64,000 nucleotides of DNA, taken from contig NZ_BLAF01000006.1 of assembly GCF_009687885.1 (NCBI RefSeq), forward strand, positions 1 through 64,000, given 5' to 3'. The notes below the pieces were generated by a model. That model made no database searches, had not been told where the DNA came from, and saw only the letters and a list, made by a program, of their open reading frames with translations. The DNA is from Acrocarpospora pleiomorpha. GTDB lineage: Bacteria > Actinomycetota > Actinomycetes > Streptosporangiales > Streptosporangiaceae. The position numbers were made by a program, and so were the translations under genes. Shown one piece after another: positions 45,063-53,799 of the stretch. The first letter of the stretch is position 1. Every line of letters begins with the position of its first letter.

Positions 45063-45370
45063 TGCCGACCTTCGAGACCACGCCGCGATTCGAGCGAGAC
45101 TGGAAGAAACTTCCCGAGCCACGACAGGCTCTGTTCCGCAAAGTCGTGATGGAGGCGTTCGTTCCCGATCTGGCCGCTCCAGAGCGTCCCTTCCGTCCAG
45201 GGCTGCGGGTGAAAGGCGTCACCGCCCATCCCGGCGTCTTCGAGATGACTTGGGACGGTGACGGGCGGGCCACTTTCAGCTATGGAGAAGAGCAGATCCC
45301 TGGTGAACCCCACGTAGTGTGGCGGCGGATCGGAACTCATTCGATATTCACGCCCCCACCCGGCCCATAG
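45062..45370 (+). CDS. RelE/ParE-superfamily-like toxin, copy 2
   Basis: 102 residues, identical to copy 1 at protein level; nucleotide differences are nearly all synonymous. Strong toxin conservation while antitoxins drift suggests recent spread or continued selection on the toxin. Ends in the same HSIFTPPPGP tail. Located between attachment repeats R5 and R6. Confidence 0.75.
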   Translation: MPTFETTPRFERDWKKLPEPRQALFRKVVMEAFVPDLAAPERPFRPGLRVKGVTAHPGVFEMTWDGDGRATFSYGEEQIPGEPHVVWRRIGTHSIFTPPPGP

Positions 45371-45573
45371 GGCTGTCGCATACGCGCGGAGCTGTTTCCG
45401 TGTTCAGGAACTGTCCCTTGGCCCAGGCCTGTCGCGGCAGGTGATGCGATCCGTGGGGCACACCCTCCCCACGACACGCAGGCAACCCGCGGACACGTGG
45501 GGACTTAAAACTGGCCATCAGTGGTGACCTCGAACCGGCCACCTGCGGCTACTTTGGCATGGCCACGGACATC

Positions 45574-45773
45574 CCGAATCCATCGGTTGACCTGGGCTTT
45601 CACATGCGGAGCGGGTGACGGGAATCGAACCCGCGCTGTCAGCTTGGGAATCATCTGCTGACCTTGCTGCCCTGAGCTGGGAAAACAGGGGTGCAGGTCA
45701 GGGTGGGTCGAGTGACTGTGAGTTCCCGTGAGTGACTGCGGTTCCCCGCCTGTTCTGGCACGCATCTGGCACG
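45574..45773 (-). repeat. tRNA-Gly(CCC) attachment repeat R6
   Basis: Core 45608-45650 with CCA changed to CCG (cgga at the end). Left arm keeps cccgaatccatcggttgacc and tgggctttcaca, but its distal hairpin half is replaced. Right arm to 45773 is complete, ending gttctggcacgc and atctggcacg. Confidence 0.85.
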
Positions 45774-45852
45774 AGATCGGTTGGCATGGCCGCCGCTAAG
45801 AATCGGTGGAGACTTGATGTGCGCCGGGTTTGCTGGTGAATTCGGCCGATGT

Positions 45853-46320
45853 CTACTTCTCAAGCACCCACCCTCGCTCCAGGTTGCGGAGCAGCCGTCG
45901 TACCAGGCCCCGTGCTGACGTGTCATGTTCGCCGATGACACACATGATGTCGGGGGCCTGTTCTACCCGCTCGATGATGGCGGGGATGACCTTGACCCGA
46001 TGTCCGTCCTGATCTATGTACGATTCGAAGCCTGGTTCGGGCTGGAAGCACCCCCACCAGTCCAGCAGGACCCACAGGGCCGCGTTCCTTGGTGGGCCTG
46101 GACAGGTCGCGATGATGTGCAGCAGCACGTCCGTGCCCGCGACAGCGGCGGGGTAGAGCGTCCCAGCGTGATCGTTTCCCACGACTGAGCGGATACCGCC
46201 GCCCTGATCGTCGTCAGCCTGGGTCGTCCGGATCAAGGCCTTGAACGCATCTGCGACCTCGTCCGGTTGATACCACCTGGGGCCAGGAATCCCAGTCCAA
46301 TCGACGGATTCGGGGTTCAC
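45853..46320 (-). CDS. Hypothetical protein, 155 residues
   Basis: Not recognised. MNPESVDWTGIPGPRWYQPD, then helical DEVADAFKALI and a conserved-looking Trp/Asp-rich centre (NAALWVLLDWWGCFQPEP), ending RRLLRNLERGWVLEK. Resembles uncharacterised actinobacterial proteins of 150-200 residues that have HEAT-like helices; function unknown. No signal peptide. First gene after attachment repeat R6. Confidence 0.7.
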   Translation of the reverse strand: MNPESVDWTGIPGPRWYQPDEVADAFKALIRTTQADDDQGGGIRSVVGNDHAGTLYPAAVAGTDVLLHIIATCPGPPRNAALWVLLDWWGCFQPEPGFESYIDQDGHRVKVIPAIIERVEQAPDIMCVIGEHDTSARGLVRRLLRNLERGWVLEK

Positions 46321-46371
46321 AAAGGACCAGCGTACGAGGAGAACTGAACCGCCCCGACTTTGACGGAGACC

Positions 46372-46563
46372 TCAACGGTTGATTCCGATGGGTTCGTTGG
46401 GCTGGTTCTGAGCGTAGTAGAGAGCTTCGAATTCCTCCGGCGGCATGTGCCCGATGGCTGAGTGCAGGCGGGTGGTGTTGAACCAGTCGACCCATTCGGC
46501 GGCGGCCAAGCGCCGCATGATCCAAGCCTCCCGCCGCCACGTCGTCCTGGCCGACTCCTCCAA
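46372..46563 (-). pseudogene. IS3-family transposase C-terminal fragment
   Basis: WVDWFNTTRLHSAIGHMPPE and EFEALYYAQNQP are the C-terminus of IS3-family (IS51/IS150-type) integrase-core transposases, where the conserved NxxRxHSAxGxxxPxE motif lies. The rest of the transposase (over 200 residues with the DDE core) and the ends are absent. Confidence 0.8.
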
Positions 46564-46696
46564 ACTGAACCGCGTCGGCCTCGCCCCCCGTCTGCGCCCT
46601 CTCCTAGGTGGACCTGCTGATCACCGGCACCGAGGCCGACCAGGGTTTCGTCGCCGCACTACGCGAGGACGGCCCCCGGTCGACCTGGCCGACTGA
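46525..46696 (+). pseudogene. DeoR-family regulator C-terminal fragment, frameshifted
   Basis: One frame reads RRHVVLADSSKLNRVGLAPR and a second, after a shift near 46600, VDLLITGTEADQGFVAALRE. Together these match the end of DeoR/GlpR-type sugar regulators (the VLADSSK(L/V)xR ... D.LITD motif). The N-terminal HTH is absent. It overlaps the IS3 remnant on the other strand at its left end, a sign of stacked insertions. Confidence 0.55.
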
Positions 46697-46700
46697 CGAC

Positions 46701-47909
46701 TCAGCCCGCTTCCAGCGGTCCCCAGTCGCTCCAGCCGCCGTTCTTTGCCGTCTGCCAGATGTGGTACGGCTGACCGTTCGCGCGGAGGGCGACCACCTCG
46801 AGCCGTCCGTCCTTGTTGCGGCCCGCCGCGAGACCCGCGCGGAGGAACCCGCTCATGGTGCCGAGCTTGGCCCAGCCGCTCCAGCCGCCGTTCACCGCCG
46901 TCTGCCACATCTGCTGGACGGAACCGTCGGTGCGAATGGAGTAGACCTCGATGCGCCCGTCCTCGTTGTTGGCCACCGCCGTCGGCCCCGACGTGTCGAT
47001 CTGCCCGTTACCCCGGTTCTCGTAGGCGTGCCACCTGCCGTCGGGCTGCTGCCAGGTCGCGCAGAGATCCCCCTCGTACGCACCGCTGGTCGGCCTGATC
47101 TCGAAGAATTCGAGTCGCCCGTCCTTGTTCTGGGCGGTATTCACCGACGAGAGGGTGGTGTCGTTGCAGTGGCCCATCGGCTCCCATCCGCTCCAGTCGC
47201 CGCCCACGGCCTTCTGCCACTTGTGATAGACGCCCGGAATGCCGCACTGGTTCGTCGGCGTCGAGATGCCGCACCCCACGCCGAATATCTCCAGCCGCCC
47301 GTCGCCGTTGCGCGCCGAGGCCACCGGGCCGTTCATGAACCACGTGATGTGCGCCCGTCCGAGGTTGGCCTTCTCCCAGCCATATCCCGGACTGGTCTGG
47401 TAGACCGACCAGATGTCAGTGCCGTTCGCGACGAACACCTCAAGGCGCCCGTCCAAATTGGTGGCCACCGAGAGCCCCGTCATCATCGGCCATTTGTCGA
47501 TCTGCGACCACCCGCTCCAGCCGCTGTTCTTCGCGAGCTGCCACATGTGGTACAGCCTGCCGTCGGCCGTCCCCGCGAAGATCTCCATCCGCCCGTCCTT
47601 GTTGGACCGGACGATCGGCCCACTAGTCACGAACGAATCGGGAATCTGCGCCCGCGCCTCCCAGCCGCTCCACCCGCCGCCGACCCGCTGGTAGTTCGTG
47701 TAGAGGACGTCGAAGTCGTTGAAGGCCACGACCTCCAGCCGCCCGTCCTCGTTCGCGCCGATGGCCGTACTCCAAAACCCCGACGTCGCCGCCGACGCCC
47801 CCGGAGCCATCGCTACGCCCAGCCCCGCCACCATGACCACGGCGATCGCCACCCTCATGAACCGCCGCACAAGCCGTCTCGGATCCATGTCCACCATCCA
47901 GCCTTCCAT
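46701..47909 (-). CDS. Secreted PLL-like (tectonin-type) beta-propeller lectin
   Basis: 402 residues. A twin-basic N-terminus (MDPRRLVRRFMR) and hydrophobic stretch end at ASA near residue 41, so exported. The mature part has seven or so repeats of ~48 residues containing (N/D)xDGR(L/M)E(V/I) and WSGW, for example GANEDGRLEVVAFNDFD, SNKDGRMEIFAGTADGRLYH, NSGWSGWSQI. This is the PLL/tectonin pattern of fucose- or glycan-binding propellers. It carries no catalytic domain. Unusual cargo in an otherwise TA-rich array. Confidence 0.82.
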   Translation of the reverse strand: MEGWMVDMDPRRLVRRFMRVAIAVVMVAGLGVAMAPGASAATSGFWSTAIGANEDGRLEVVAFNDFDVLYTNYQRVGGGWSGWEARAQIPDSFVTSGPIVRSNKDGRMEIFAGTADGRLYHMWQLAKNSGWSGWSQIDKWPMMTGLSVATNLDGRLEVFVANGTDIWSVYQTSPGYGWEKANLGRAHITWFMNGPVASARNGDGRLEIFGVGCGISTPTNQCGIPGVYHKWQKAVGGDWSGWEPMGHCNDTTLSSVNTAQNKDGRLEFFEIRPTSGAYEGDLCATWQQPDGRWHAYENRGNGQIDTSGPTAVANNEDGRIEVYSIRTDGSVQQMWQTAVNGGWSGWAKLGTMSGFLRAGLAAGRNKDGRLEVVALRANGQPYHIWQTAKNGGWSDWGPLEAG

Positions 47910-48004
47910 TGCGTCGGAATCTCCTCCCGGCGATTGTTTGGAGTGCTGGTATAGGTCCGGTATATGCCCTGGTCACACGCCTTTTGAGCCGCTCGGAAAC
48001 AGAA

Positions 48005-48037
48005 GACCCCTGATCAGGGACGACCTGATCAGGGGTC
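48005..48037. terminator. Perfect 14-bp hairpin beside tRNA-Thr-like fragment
   Basis: GACCCCTGATCAGG / CCTGATCAGGGGTC with a 5-nt loop. On the minus strand it sits just after the tRNA-like 3' end and may serve as its terminator. Confidence 0.65.
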
Positions 48038-48045
48038 TGAGAAGA

Positions 48046-48090
48046 GAGTCGCCTTGGGGAATCGAACCCCGGACCTCCGGTTACAAGGTC
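48046..48090 (-). repeat. tRNA-Thr(TGT)-like 3'-half fragment
   Basis: Minus-strand reading gives an anticodon loop CTTGTAA (anticodon TGT, Thr), a short variable loop, the T-arm GGGGTTCGATTCCCC and the acceptor strand AAGGCGAC. No matching 5' half (GTCGCCTT) exists to the right and CCA is not encoded. Another tRNA attachment-site remnant, for a different integrase than the Gly sites. Confidence 0.55.
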
Positions 48091-48629
48091 CCCAAACGAT
48101 CTACAGGATCGTTCCGGACCGTTCGCTGGGCTGCTCACCTACGCGGCGATTGTTCAGGCCCGTCCGGCTCAGTTCGAGATCGTCTACTCAGGTGGCTCCC
48201 ACGGTGGCTGCCGACCCTGGGTCGGCATCTCTCGTCGGCCAGCGCGGCTCACAGGGCTATGCCACCGCTACGCAGAAGGCTTCGGCGAACTGAGTCCGAC
48301 GGGAGCTGGTCTTCGGCATGTCAGGAGGTGGGGGTGTCGCCAGCCGACATGCCCATCGGGCTCGCGCGGTCATACAGCTACGGGTTCATGATCGGCACCG
48401 CGACTGGAAGTGGGTGGCCCGCGGGGATGCTCGCCCACGTCTGCGACGGGTAGCAGGAGCGGCCGCGCATGCGCCTCGGCCGAGAGGCGGGCCCAGAACT
48501 GTGTGGTCCACGTAGGCAACGGCACCGAGTAACGAACTCCGAGGACGCGAGCGACGAGGACGACGATGGCTCAGCCGGGATCTGGGTCCCCGTGGGCTAA
48601 TTGCACGTTAACGGAAGATCAAAAAGGCT

Positions 48630-48845
48630 CTAGAAACAATCAAGGCCCGGTCCGGAAACCATCCGTGACCTGGGCCTTTGTCGTTGGAGCGGGTGACGGG
48701 AATCGAACCCGCGCTGTCAGCTTGGGAACCGGATACTGATCTTGCTGGGCTGGGAGAACATGGGTGCAGGTTATGGTGTGTTGGCTGACGTGAGCCCCCG
48801 TGAGTGACCGTGGTTCCCCGCCTGTTCTGGCACGGTTCTGGCACG
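48630..48845 (-). repeat. tRNA-Gly(CCC) attachment repeat R7
   Basis: Core 48685-48728, full 44 bp. Left arm: aatcaaggcccggtccg, gaaaccatccgtgacctggg and cctttgtcg. Right arm to 48845, with cctgttctggcacgg and ttctggcacg. Otherwise between 47910 and 48630 only the tRNA-Thr fragment and its hairpin are recognisable. Confidence 0.85.
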
Positions 48846-49037
48846 AAGACTCGTCGAGTGCCTTGGCTGCACGGCCCTGGTCGAACTGCTCCGTCAGGTT
48901 CGCGAGTCCTACCCTCCGTCTCAACGATGCCGCAAGATCTTCGACGACGCTGCGGCCGGGGGTTCCCTGTGCGGGGCGCTGGCACGCTGCGGTGGGTCAG
49001 AGCTGAGGGAACGAAAGTTACACGGGGAAGGATGCTC

Positions 49038-50765
49038 CTAGCCGAATAGCGGTTCTTGTTGCGTTCGGCGGTAGCGCACGTGGACACTTTTCGGACTGCT
49101 GCCGACGATCTCGACGGTGCCTTCGTCCCGCATGATCTTCAGCCATCGCCGTACGGTCTGATCGCCCAGACCAGTTCGGGCAACCAACTCGGCCCGAGAC
49201 AGAGTCTGGTTGCCGAGGGCAGCCAGCAGTCCGGGTCTACGATCAGCGCGGGAGGATTCGACTGCAGCCGTCGAAGGGCGCTCAGGGAGCTGATACCTGG
49301 CCCAGCGGCGCGTCCCAGTTTGCGTGATGAGTTCGCGGGCGACTAGGTCTTGGAGTTCGCTGGTCGCAATGCGTGAGTCGACGCCGGTCGTGTTGCGGTA
49401 GACGCGGTTGTCGAGGATTCCTTCCTCGCGCAGCAGAGCGAGGGCGACGCATTGGCTGTCGGTCAGTCCTTTCTCGCCCAGGCTGTGGATCCAGGTGATG
49501 GTTTCCTCGCTCAGGAGGGTGTGGTTGGGGAAGCCGACCGTAAAAGATGAGATCTTGTCGTCGAATTGAGGCGGGCTCATTCCGGCGGTGAGCAGTGCGT
49601 TCAGCATGGCGCGGATGCCAGAGCCGCGATTCTCGCAGACGGTTCGGGTATCGCCGGGAAGAGGAACGTCTTCCAGGAGTTTGATGAGGGTGGCGTTGCG
49701 AGCGGAGGAGATGCCTTCTTGGCCGAGGCTGTCGATGGTGACGGGACCGAATAGACCGCCGGGGTTGCGGATGAGCAACCGGCCGGGATACATCTCGATC
49801 TGGACCTGGGTGCCCTGGGCAGCGCTGGACAGATCTCGGTGGACCAGGGCGTTGACTACCGCTTCCCGCAGGGCGGTCTCGGGGTACTCCCAGACATCCT
49901 GGCGGCCTGCTCCGGAGATGATCGCCCGGCGGGACATGTTCCTGCGGATGGCCGCGAGGGTGTCGCGGACCATGACCGGGATCGGGCCTTCCAACGTCAC
50001 GTTGTCCAGGAACCGCTCGCTGGGGCTGGGGCCGCTGTCGGTGGGGTAATGGACGAAGGTGACCATTAGTTGGGGGAAGTGCTCCTGCGGATAATTGCCG
50101 AGGGCCAGCAGGCCGGCCAGCGAGACGACGTCTTCGCCGTCATCATCGGGCACCAGTACTCTGGCGCGGCGAAGTACCGATTGCGAGTCCAGGTCCTTGA
50201 ACGCGTGGGGACGGCTGATCCTTAGTCGGGCGATCAACGCGGCGACGCTGGCGGGATCGAGTTGGTCCAGGCCGATGCCGTGGACGGCCTGTTCGTCGTC
50301 GCGGGGTTGTCCCCGGGATGACAGCATGACTTGGACCTCGTAGGCGGACAGCCGACGATCGCCATCACTGATTCTGATATGGCTGCCCTTGGTGATTCCA
50401 GCCCCGCGGGCGTAGCAGGGTTTCTGGGCGGGATCGAGTTCAGGGACCTCCGCGACCAGAATATGGACCCCCTCGAAGTTGTGGATCTTGATGAGAGGTC
50501 GGAGCGAAGGCTCCATGTCCTCGGCACACATTGCGCCGAGATTGGCGGCCAGCCGTGCCGGATCAGTCAACCCGGTCGCGGTGAAGGTCTGAGCTTCGTC
50601 CAGCCCAAGGATGATCACTCCTCCCTGGGTGTTGGCGAAGGCCGAGAGGGTCTCGCGTAGCGACTTCGGTAGCCCGCCATGTGCTTTCTTCACCTCGACA
50701 TCGGCGATGTCCGCTCCGATGTCGCGCAGGTTGGCAATGATCTCGGCGAGTTCCGCGTCGAGCAC
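49038..50765 (-). CDS. AlbA_2/Schlafen-type ATP-binding protein (putative transcriptional regulator)
   Basis: 575 residues from a GTG at 50765. N-terminal AlbA_2 domain (~10-135): VEVKKAHGGLPKSLRETLSA, FANTQGGVIILGLDE, then CYARGAGITKGSHIRISDGD. A HATPase-like C-terminal region follows (ETALREAVVNALVHRDLSS, IRNPGGLFGPV). The end is a winged helix (ARTGLGDQTVRRWLKIMRDE). This architecture is annotated as 'ATP-binding' or 'putative DNA-binding' and is frequent on mobile elements; Schlafen-type AlbA_2 proteins appear in phage-defence systems. Sole gene of its cassette. Confidence 0.85.
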   Translation of the reverse strand: MLDAELAEIIANLRDIGADIADVEVKKAHGGLPKSLRETLSAFANTQGGVIILGLDEAQTFTATGLTDPARLAANLGAMCAEDMEPSLRPLIKIHNFEGVHILVAEVPELDPAQKPCYARGAGITKGSHIRISDGDRRLSAYEVQVMLSSRGQPRDDEQAVHGIGLDQLDPASVAALIARLRISRPHAFKDLDSQSVLRRARVLVPDDDGEDVVSLAGLLALGNYPQEHFPQLMVTFVHYPTDSGPSPSERFLDNVTLEGPIPVMVRDTLAAIRRNMSRRAIISGAGRQDVWEYPETALREAVVNALVHRDLSSAAQGTQVQIEMYPGRLLIRNPGGLFGPVTIDSLGQEGISSARNATLIKLLEDVPLPGDTRTVCENRGSGIRAMLNALLTAGMSPPQFDDKISSFTVGFPNHTLLSEETITWIHSLGEKGLTDSQCVALALLREEGILDNRVYRNTTGVDSRIATSELQDLVARELITQTGTRRWARYQLPERPSTAAVESSRADRRPGLLAALGNQTLSRAELVARTGLGDQTVRRWLKIMRDEGTVEIVGSSPKSVHVRYRRTQQEPLFG

Positions 50766-50783
50766 CTCGTCACCCCTCCGCGA

Positions 50784-50803
50784 AGCATGTTAGTTAGCAT
50801 GCT
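50784..50803. promoter_or_regulatory. AGCATG/CATGCT palindrome upstream of AlbA_2 gene
   Basis: AGCATG (50784-50789) and AGCATGCT (50796-50803) with TTAGTT between them, 19 bp upstream of the GTG. Likely operator or part of the promoter. Confidence 0.45.
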
Positions 50804-50904
50804 AGTTGATGTGGTCGGGTGAGCGGGCAGCTTCAAGGAATCCAGGCCACCTGGCGCGCGGATAGTCGCCCGCTTGCGTTGGCGTGGAGTTCGAACAAGT
50901 GTGA

Positions 50905-51122
50905 AAAGATCAGAGCCCAGGCTCCGAATCACCGGATGACCTGGGCTTCCCTAAGTGGAGCGGGTGACGGGAATCGAACCCGCGCTGTCAGCTTGGGAAT
51001 CACCTGCTGACCTTGCTGCCCTGAGCTGGGAAAACAGGGGTGCAGGTCAGGGTGGGTCGAGTGACTGTGAGTTCCCGTGAGTGACTGCGGTTCCCCGCCT
51101 GTTCTGGCACGCATCTGGCACG
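50905..51122 (-). repeat. tRNA-Gly(CCC) attachment repeat R8
   Basis: Core 50956-50999 (44 bp, intact). Left arm: gatcagagcccaggctcc, gaatcaccggatgacctggg. Right arm complete to 51122 (gttctggcacgcatctggca, cg). Followed by gggaactcgctcgtcgtcc, a leader shared with R9 and R11. Confidence 0.85.
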
Positions 51123-51223
51123 GGAACTCGCTCGTCGTCCCCTTCAAGTTTTGGCGGGGATGGCTCGGGTTCGGCTTGTGTGGGCAGAGAGGGTGTCCCT
51201 CGTTGGCTCTGAGCCCTGATCGG

Positions 51224-51478
51224 TCAGCCGTGCCAGACTACTTGGATGATCTCTACCAACCGTCGGTACTCGACAATCAGGTACGTGATCATCCCCGCTC
51301 CGCCTTCGCCGAAGGTATGAGTCCTCATTGGGGCGTCAGGTCGTTCCCTCATGAATGGGTTGCCGTTCCAAGGGGCGACCTACAGAAATACGGTCGCCTC
51401 GTGGAATGGTACGAGTGCTTCGGCCGGTAGGGCCGCGATCTGCTCGTCTACCTGCTTGCTCTTGCCGACCGTATACAT
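51224..51478 (-). pseudogene. Toxin of DUF6247 pair, interrupted by an in-frame TAG
   Basis: The frame from the ATG at 51478 gives 32 residues (MYTVGKSKQVDEQIAALPAE ...) then TAG (codon 33), then continues VAPWNGNPFMRERPDAPMRT, HTFGEGGAGMITYLIVEYRR, LVEIIQVVWHG to TGA at 51224. The combined sequence matches a common actinobacterial RelE-like small toxin family of about 85 residues; only one codon (probably GAG or CAG) is changed. Starts directly after the DUF6247 stop. Confidence 0.75.
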
Positions 51479-51850
51479 CTATAGGTCCAGCTTCACGCCG
51501 AGCTCAGCAGCCCGCTCGGCCAAGGCCTCACGTAGCGGCCGCCCTGGGACATACTCTCCGCTCTCGATCTGCTCTTGCACTCGAGTGGCATGCTCCAGAA
51601 CCTCTTCGTATTCGCCCGTTGCCTTCATCCGGGCCATATGCCACCAGTGAGCGAGCAGATCATTTACAGGTGAGAGGTTCAGCTCCTCGGTGGCCTTGGC
51701 CATGGCCTGCTGGTAGTCCTTATCGAAGTCGCCGCGGTCGGCAGGAGGCAAGCACGCACGGATGTTACGAGGACTCCGATCACCGTTCAGCGACTCGACG
51801 ACCTGATCAGGAGTCCGCGCTATGATCGGCTCGTACGGCTCAGCTGTCAT
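51479..51850 (-). CDS. DUF6247-family protein (presumed antitoxin)
   Basis: 123 residues. Family pattern: RSPRNIRACLPPADRGDFDK, DYQQAMAKATEELNLSPVND, LLAHWWHMARMKATGEYEEV, ending in a helix with LREALAERAAELGVKLDL. DUF6247 genes usually sit directly before a small RelE-like toxin gene, as here, so the antitoxin role is inferred from position. The stop codon TAG is immediately followed by the toxin ATG. The toxin carries an internal stop. Confidence 0.75.
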   Translation of the reverse strand: MTAEPYEPIIARTPDQVVESLNGDRSPRNIRACLPPADRGDFDKDYQQAMAKATEELNLSPVNDLLAHWWHMARMKATGEYEEVLEHATRVQEQIESGEYVPGRPLREALAERAAELGVKLDL

Positions 51851-52114
51851 GTCGCCACCTCCTGCTGAAAGCGCCCTAGCCGCTGATCAACTGGACGCGT
51901 GCGTACGCCTTCGAGCGTAGCGGCTTGCCCGCTCTCAATAGCGTGAAGTGCGGCTACGCATCCCCGGACGCCTCCTGACCGGAATGACGACCTCAGGTAG
52001 CGGGCCTGAAGCCCAAGAGTGATGGCGACTGACGACGGTCAGGCGGGCGCGATGGCTCCAGCCGACTAGGCCAAGATCAACCGTTCTGGCACGACGCTAG
52101 AAAACGCTCCACAA
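51851..52114. other. Gap without identified gene
   Basis: Between the DUF6247 start and repeat R9 I see no gene or strong signal beyond promoter-like AT patches; a short AAGATCAA lies at its right end. Confidence 0.4.
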
Positions 52115-52320
52115 AAAGATCAAGGCCCGGGTCTCGAAACCATCGGTGACCTGGGCCTTAGCAATGAGAGCGGGTGACGGGAATCGAACCCGCGCTGTCA
52201 GCTTGGGAATCATCTGTTGACCTTGCTGCCCTGAGCTGGGAAAACAGGGGTGCAGGTCAGGGTGGGTCGAGTGACCGTGAGTTCCCGTGAGTGACTGCGG
52301 TTCCGCCTGTTCTGGCACGG
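52113..52320 (-). repeat. tRNA-Gly(CCC) attachment repeat R9
   Basis: Core 52168-52209, with tgagag in place of tggag at the acceptor end. Left arm: gatcaaggcccgggtctcga, aaccatcggtgacctgggcc. Right arm: as R8 with cc deleted in gttccccgcc, and only one full TGGCACG before the shared leader at 52321. Confidence 0.85.
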
Positions 52321-52370
52321 GGAAACTCGCTCGTCGTCCATCGCTTGGCGGCAGCCGGTGGCGCTGCCTC
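52321..52370 (+). repeat. Leader repeat shared by R9 and R11 units
   Basis: ggaaactcgctcgtcgtcca and tcgcttggcggcagccggtg, then gcgctgcctc. Nearly identical to 55375-55432; R8 keeps only the first 19 bases. No gene is associated at 55.4 kb, so it belongs to the attachment unit, not to the TA genes. Confidence 0.7.
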
Positions 52371-52589
52371 CGATAACCGATCTTGTCGGTGGCGGCCAGT
52401 TGCACGGCGATCATGTGTTGGCCTCTCGCTTCGGCGTCCCCGGTCAAGCGCTCGGCAGCGCCGTCGACATGCCGCGAGGCCGTCAGGCAGCCCTCGATGC
52501 CATGCGGGCAAGTCAAGATCGACAGTGCAGTCATTGCGTTTATTTCGTTTGCTGCGGATAATGCGCCTACACCAGGGAAGGATAGACAC

Positions 52590-53048
52590 ATGGCAGGAAC
52601 GCAGCTGGCAAGCTCGATCAAACCGGGCAGCCTTGACCAGAAGCAATCAGAGCGGGCGCTACGCCGCATCAAGGACTATCTGATGCGGCATCCAGAGGAG
52701 CAGAGCATCGAGGTTGCGGCGGAACTGGGCGGTGACGACGCCTTGGTCCTGCCGCGTGAAGCTGTGTCGATGCTGGCCTACATCCTTGCTCAAGTCGCTG
52801 AGGGGCGAGGCGTGCAGGTGATGCCGTCGCACGCGGAGCTGACGACGCAGCAGGCATCGGACATGCTAAATGTCTCGCGCCCGTATCTCATCGGCCTATT
52901 GGAGGCGGGCGCCATCCGGTACCGGTTGGTCGGCAGACATCGGCGAATCAGGCATGACGACCTTATGGAGTACAAGCGCCAAGACTCGGTCAAACGTAGA
53001 GCGGCAGCCGAGGAGCTGAGCGAACTGGGCCAGGAGTTGGGACTGTAG
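52590..53048 (+). CDS. Excisionase-type HTH antitoxin of PIN pair
   Basis: 152 residues from the ATG at 52590 (GGGAAGGAT ribosome site). The C-terminal half has a MerR/excisionase-like HTH: LTTQQASDMLNVSRPYLIGL and LEAGAIRYRLVGRHRRIRHD. The N-terminal helical half (~1-80) may contact the toxin. Two bases separate its stop from the PIN toxin start. Such Xis-like HTH plus PIN pairs are a common TA type in actinomycetes. Confidence 0.85.
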   Translation: MAGTQLASSIKPGSLDQKQSERALRRIKDYLMRHPEEQSIEVAAELGGDDALVLPREAVSMLAYILAQVAEGRGVQVMPSHAELTTQQASDMLNVSRPYLIGLLEAGAIRYRLVGRHRRIRHDDLMEYKRQDSVKRRAAAEELSELGQELGL

Positions 53049-53050
53049 TC

Positions 53051-53602
53051 ATGCCTTTTGTCGTGATCTACGATGCCAACGCCCTGTACGGCAACACGCA
53101 AAGGGATCTGTTGATCCGGCTGGCGCAATCGGGCTTGGTCCAGGCCAAGTGGACGCACGCGATTCTGGATGAGGTGCAGCGGAACCTCGCTGCAAACCTG
53201 CCAGACCTCGCTCCCGTCAAGCTGGAGCGGCTGCGCGAGCTGGTGATCGACGCCGTCCCCGACTGCATTGTCGAAGGGTACGAGCCGATCATTGAGGGTC
53301 TCAAACTGCCGGACTCTGATGACAGGCATGTGCTGGCCGCGGCCATAAAGGCGAATGCGCAGGTGATCGTGACGTCGAACCTGCGGGATTTCCCAGCCGA
53401 AACGCTGGCCACATGGGGCGTAGAAGCCAAAAGCCCGGACGACTTCGTGCTTGATCAGATCGGCATCGATGACCGTGTGGTTTGGGCTTGCGTGCAGCAG
53501 ATCGCGGACTCGCGTACTCGCCCGCCACAGACCGTCTATGACGTGCTCGACGCCTTGGAGCGTGCCGGGCTCGTAGAAGCGGTTGCGGCCCTGCGCAGCT
53601 AA
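53051..53602 (+). CDS. PIN-domain toxin
   Basis: 183 residues. PIN motifs: VVIYDANALYGNTQRD (first Asp), HAILDEVQRNL (Glu/Asp), LPDSDDRHVLAAAIKANA (Asp pair), IVTSNLRDFPAETL (last Asp). Expected Mg2+-dependent ribonuclease. Intact, as is its antitoxin, unlike several neighbours. C-terminal ~60 residues extend beyond a minimal PIN domain. Confidence 0.88.
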   Translation: MPFVVIYDANALYGNTQRDLLIRLAQSGLVQAKWTHAILDEVQRNLAANLPDLAPVKLERLRELVIDAVPDCIVEGYEPIIEGLKLPDSDDRHVLAAAIKANAQVIVTSNLRDFPAETLATWGVEAKSPDDFVLDQIGIDDRVVWACVQQIADSRTRPPQTVYDVLDALERAGLVEAVAALRS

Positions 53603-53799
53603 GCGAGGCGGCAGTCCCAGATGCTGCAGCCATTTTCCTTCGGGACTCCGTCCGTCGCCGCGCGGAGCCCCAATTCCGCCGAACGTCACCGACGGTTCCG
53701 AGGCTTCAGGCCCTGAGGCGTTTCGGCCCGTCCTCGGCACGACAATGGTCTGCGTGGAGCATGGCTTTGTGGACTGATAGCCCGTAGCCGGCCCGACGA

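Noticed and set aside
46608..47954. 448-residue plus-strand frame opposite the lectin
   Set aside because: Antisense shadow; Arg/His-rich, whereas the minus frame has repeats and a signal peptide.
48046..48090. Functional tRNA-Thr
   Set aside because: No 5' half pairs with the AAGGCGAC acceptor strand and CCA is not encoded.
47719..48453. 244-residue plus-strand frame
   Set aside because: It crosses the tRNA-like fragment and hairpin, with no protein-like pattern.
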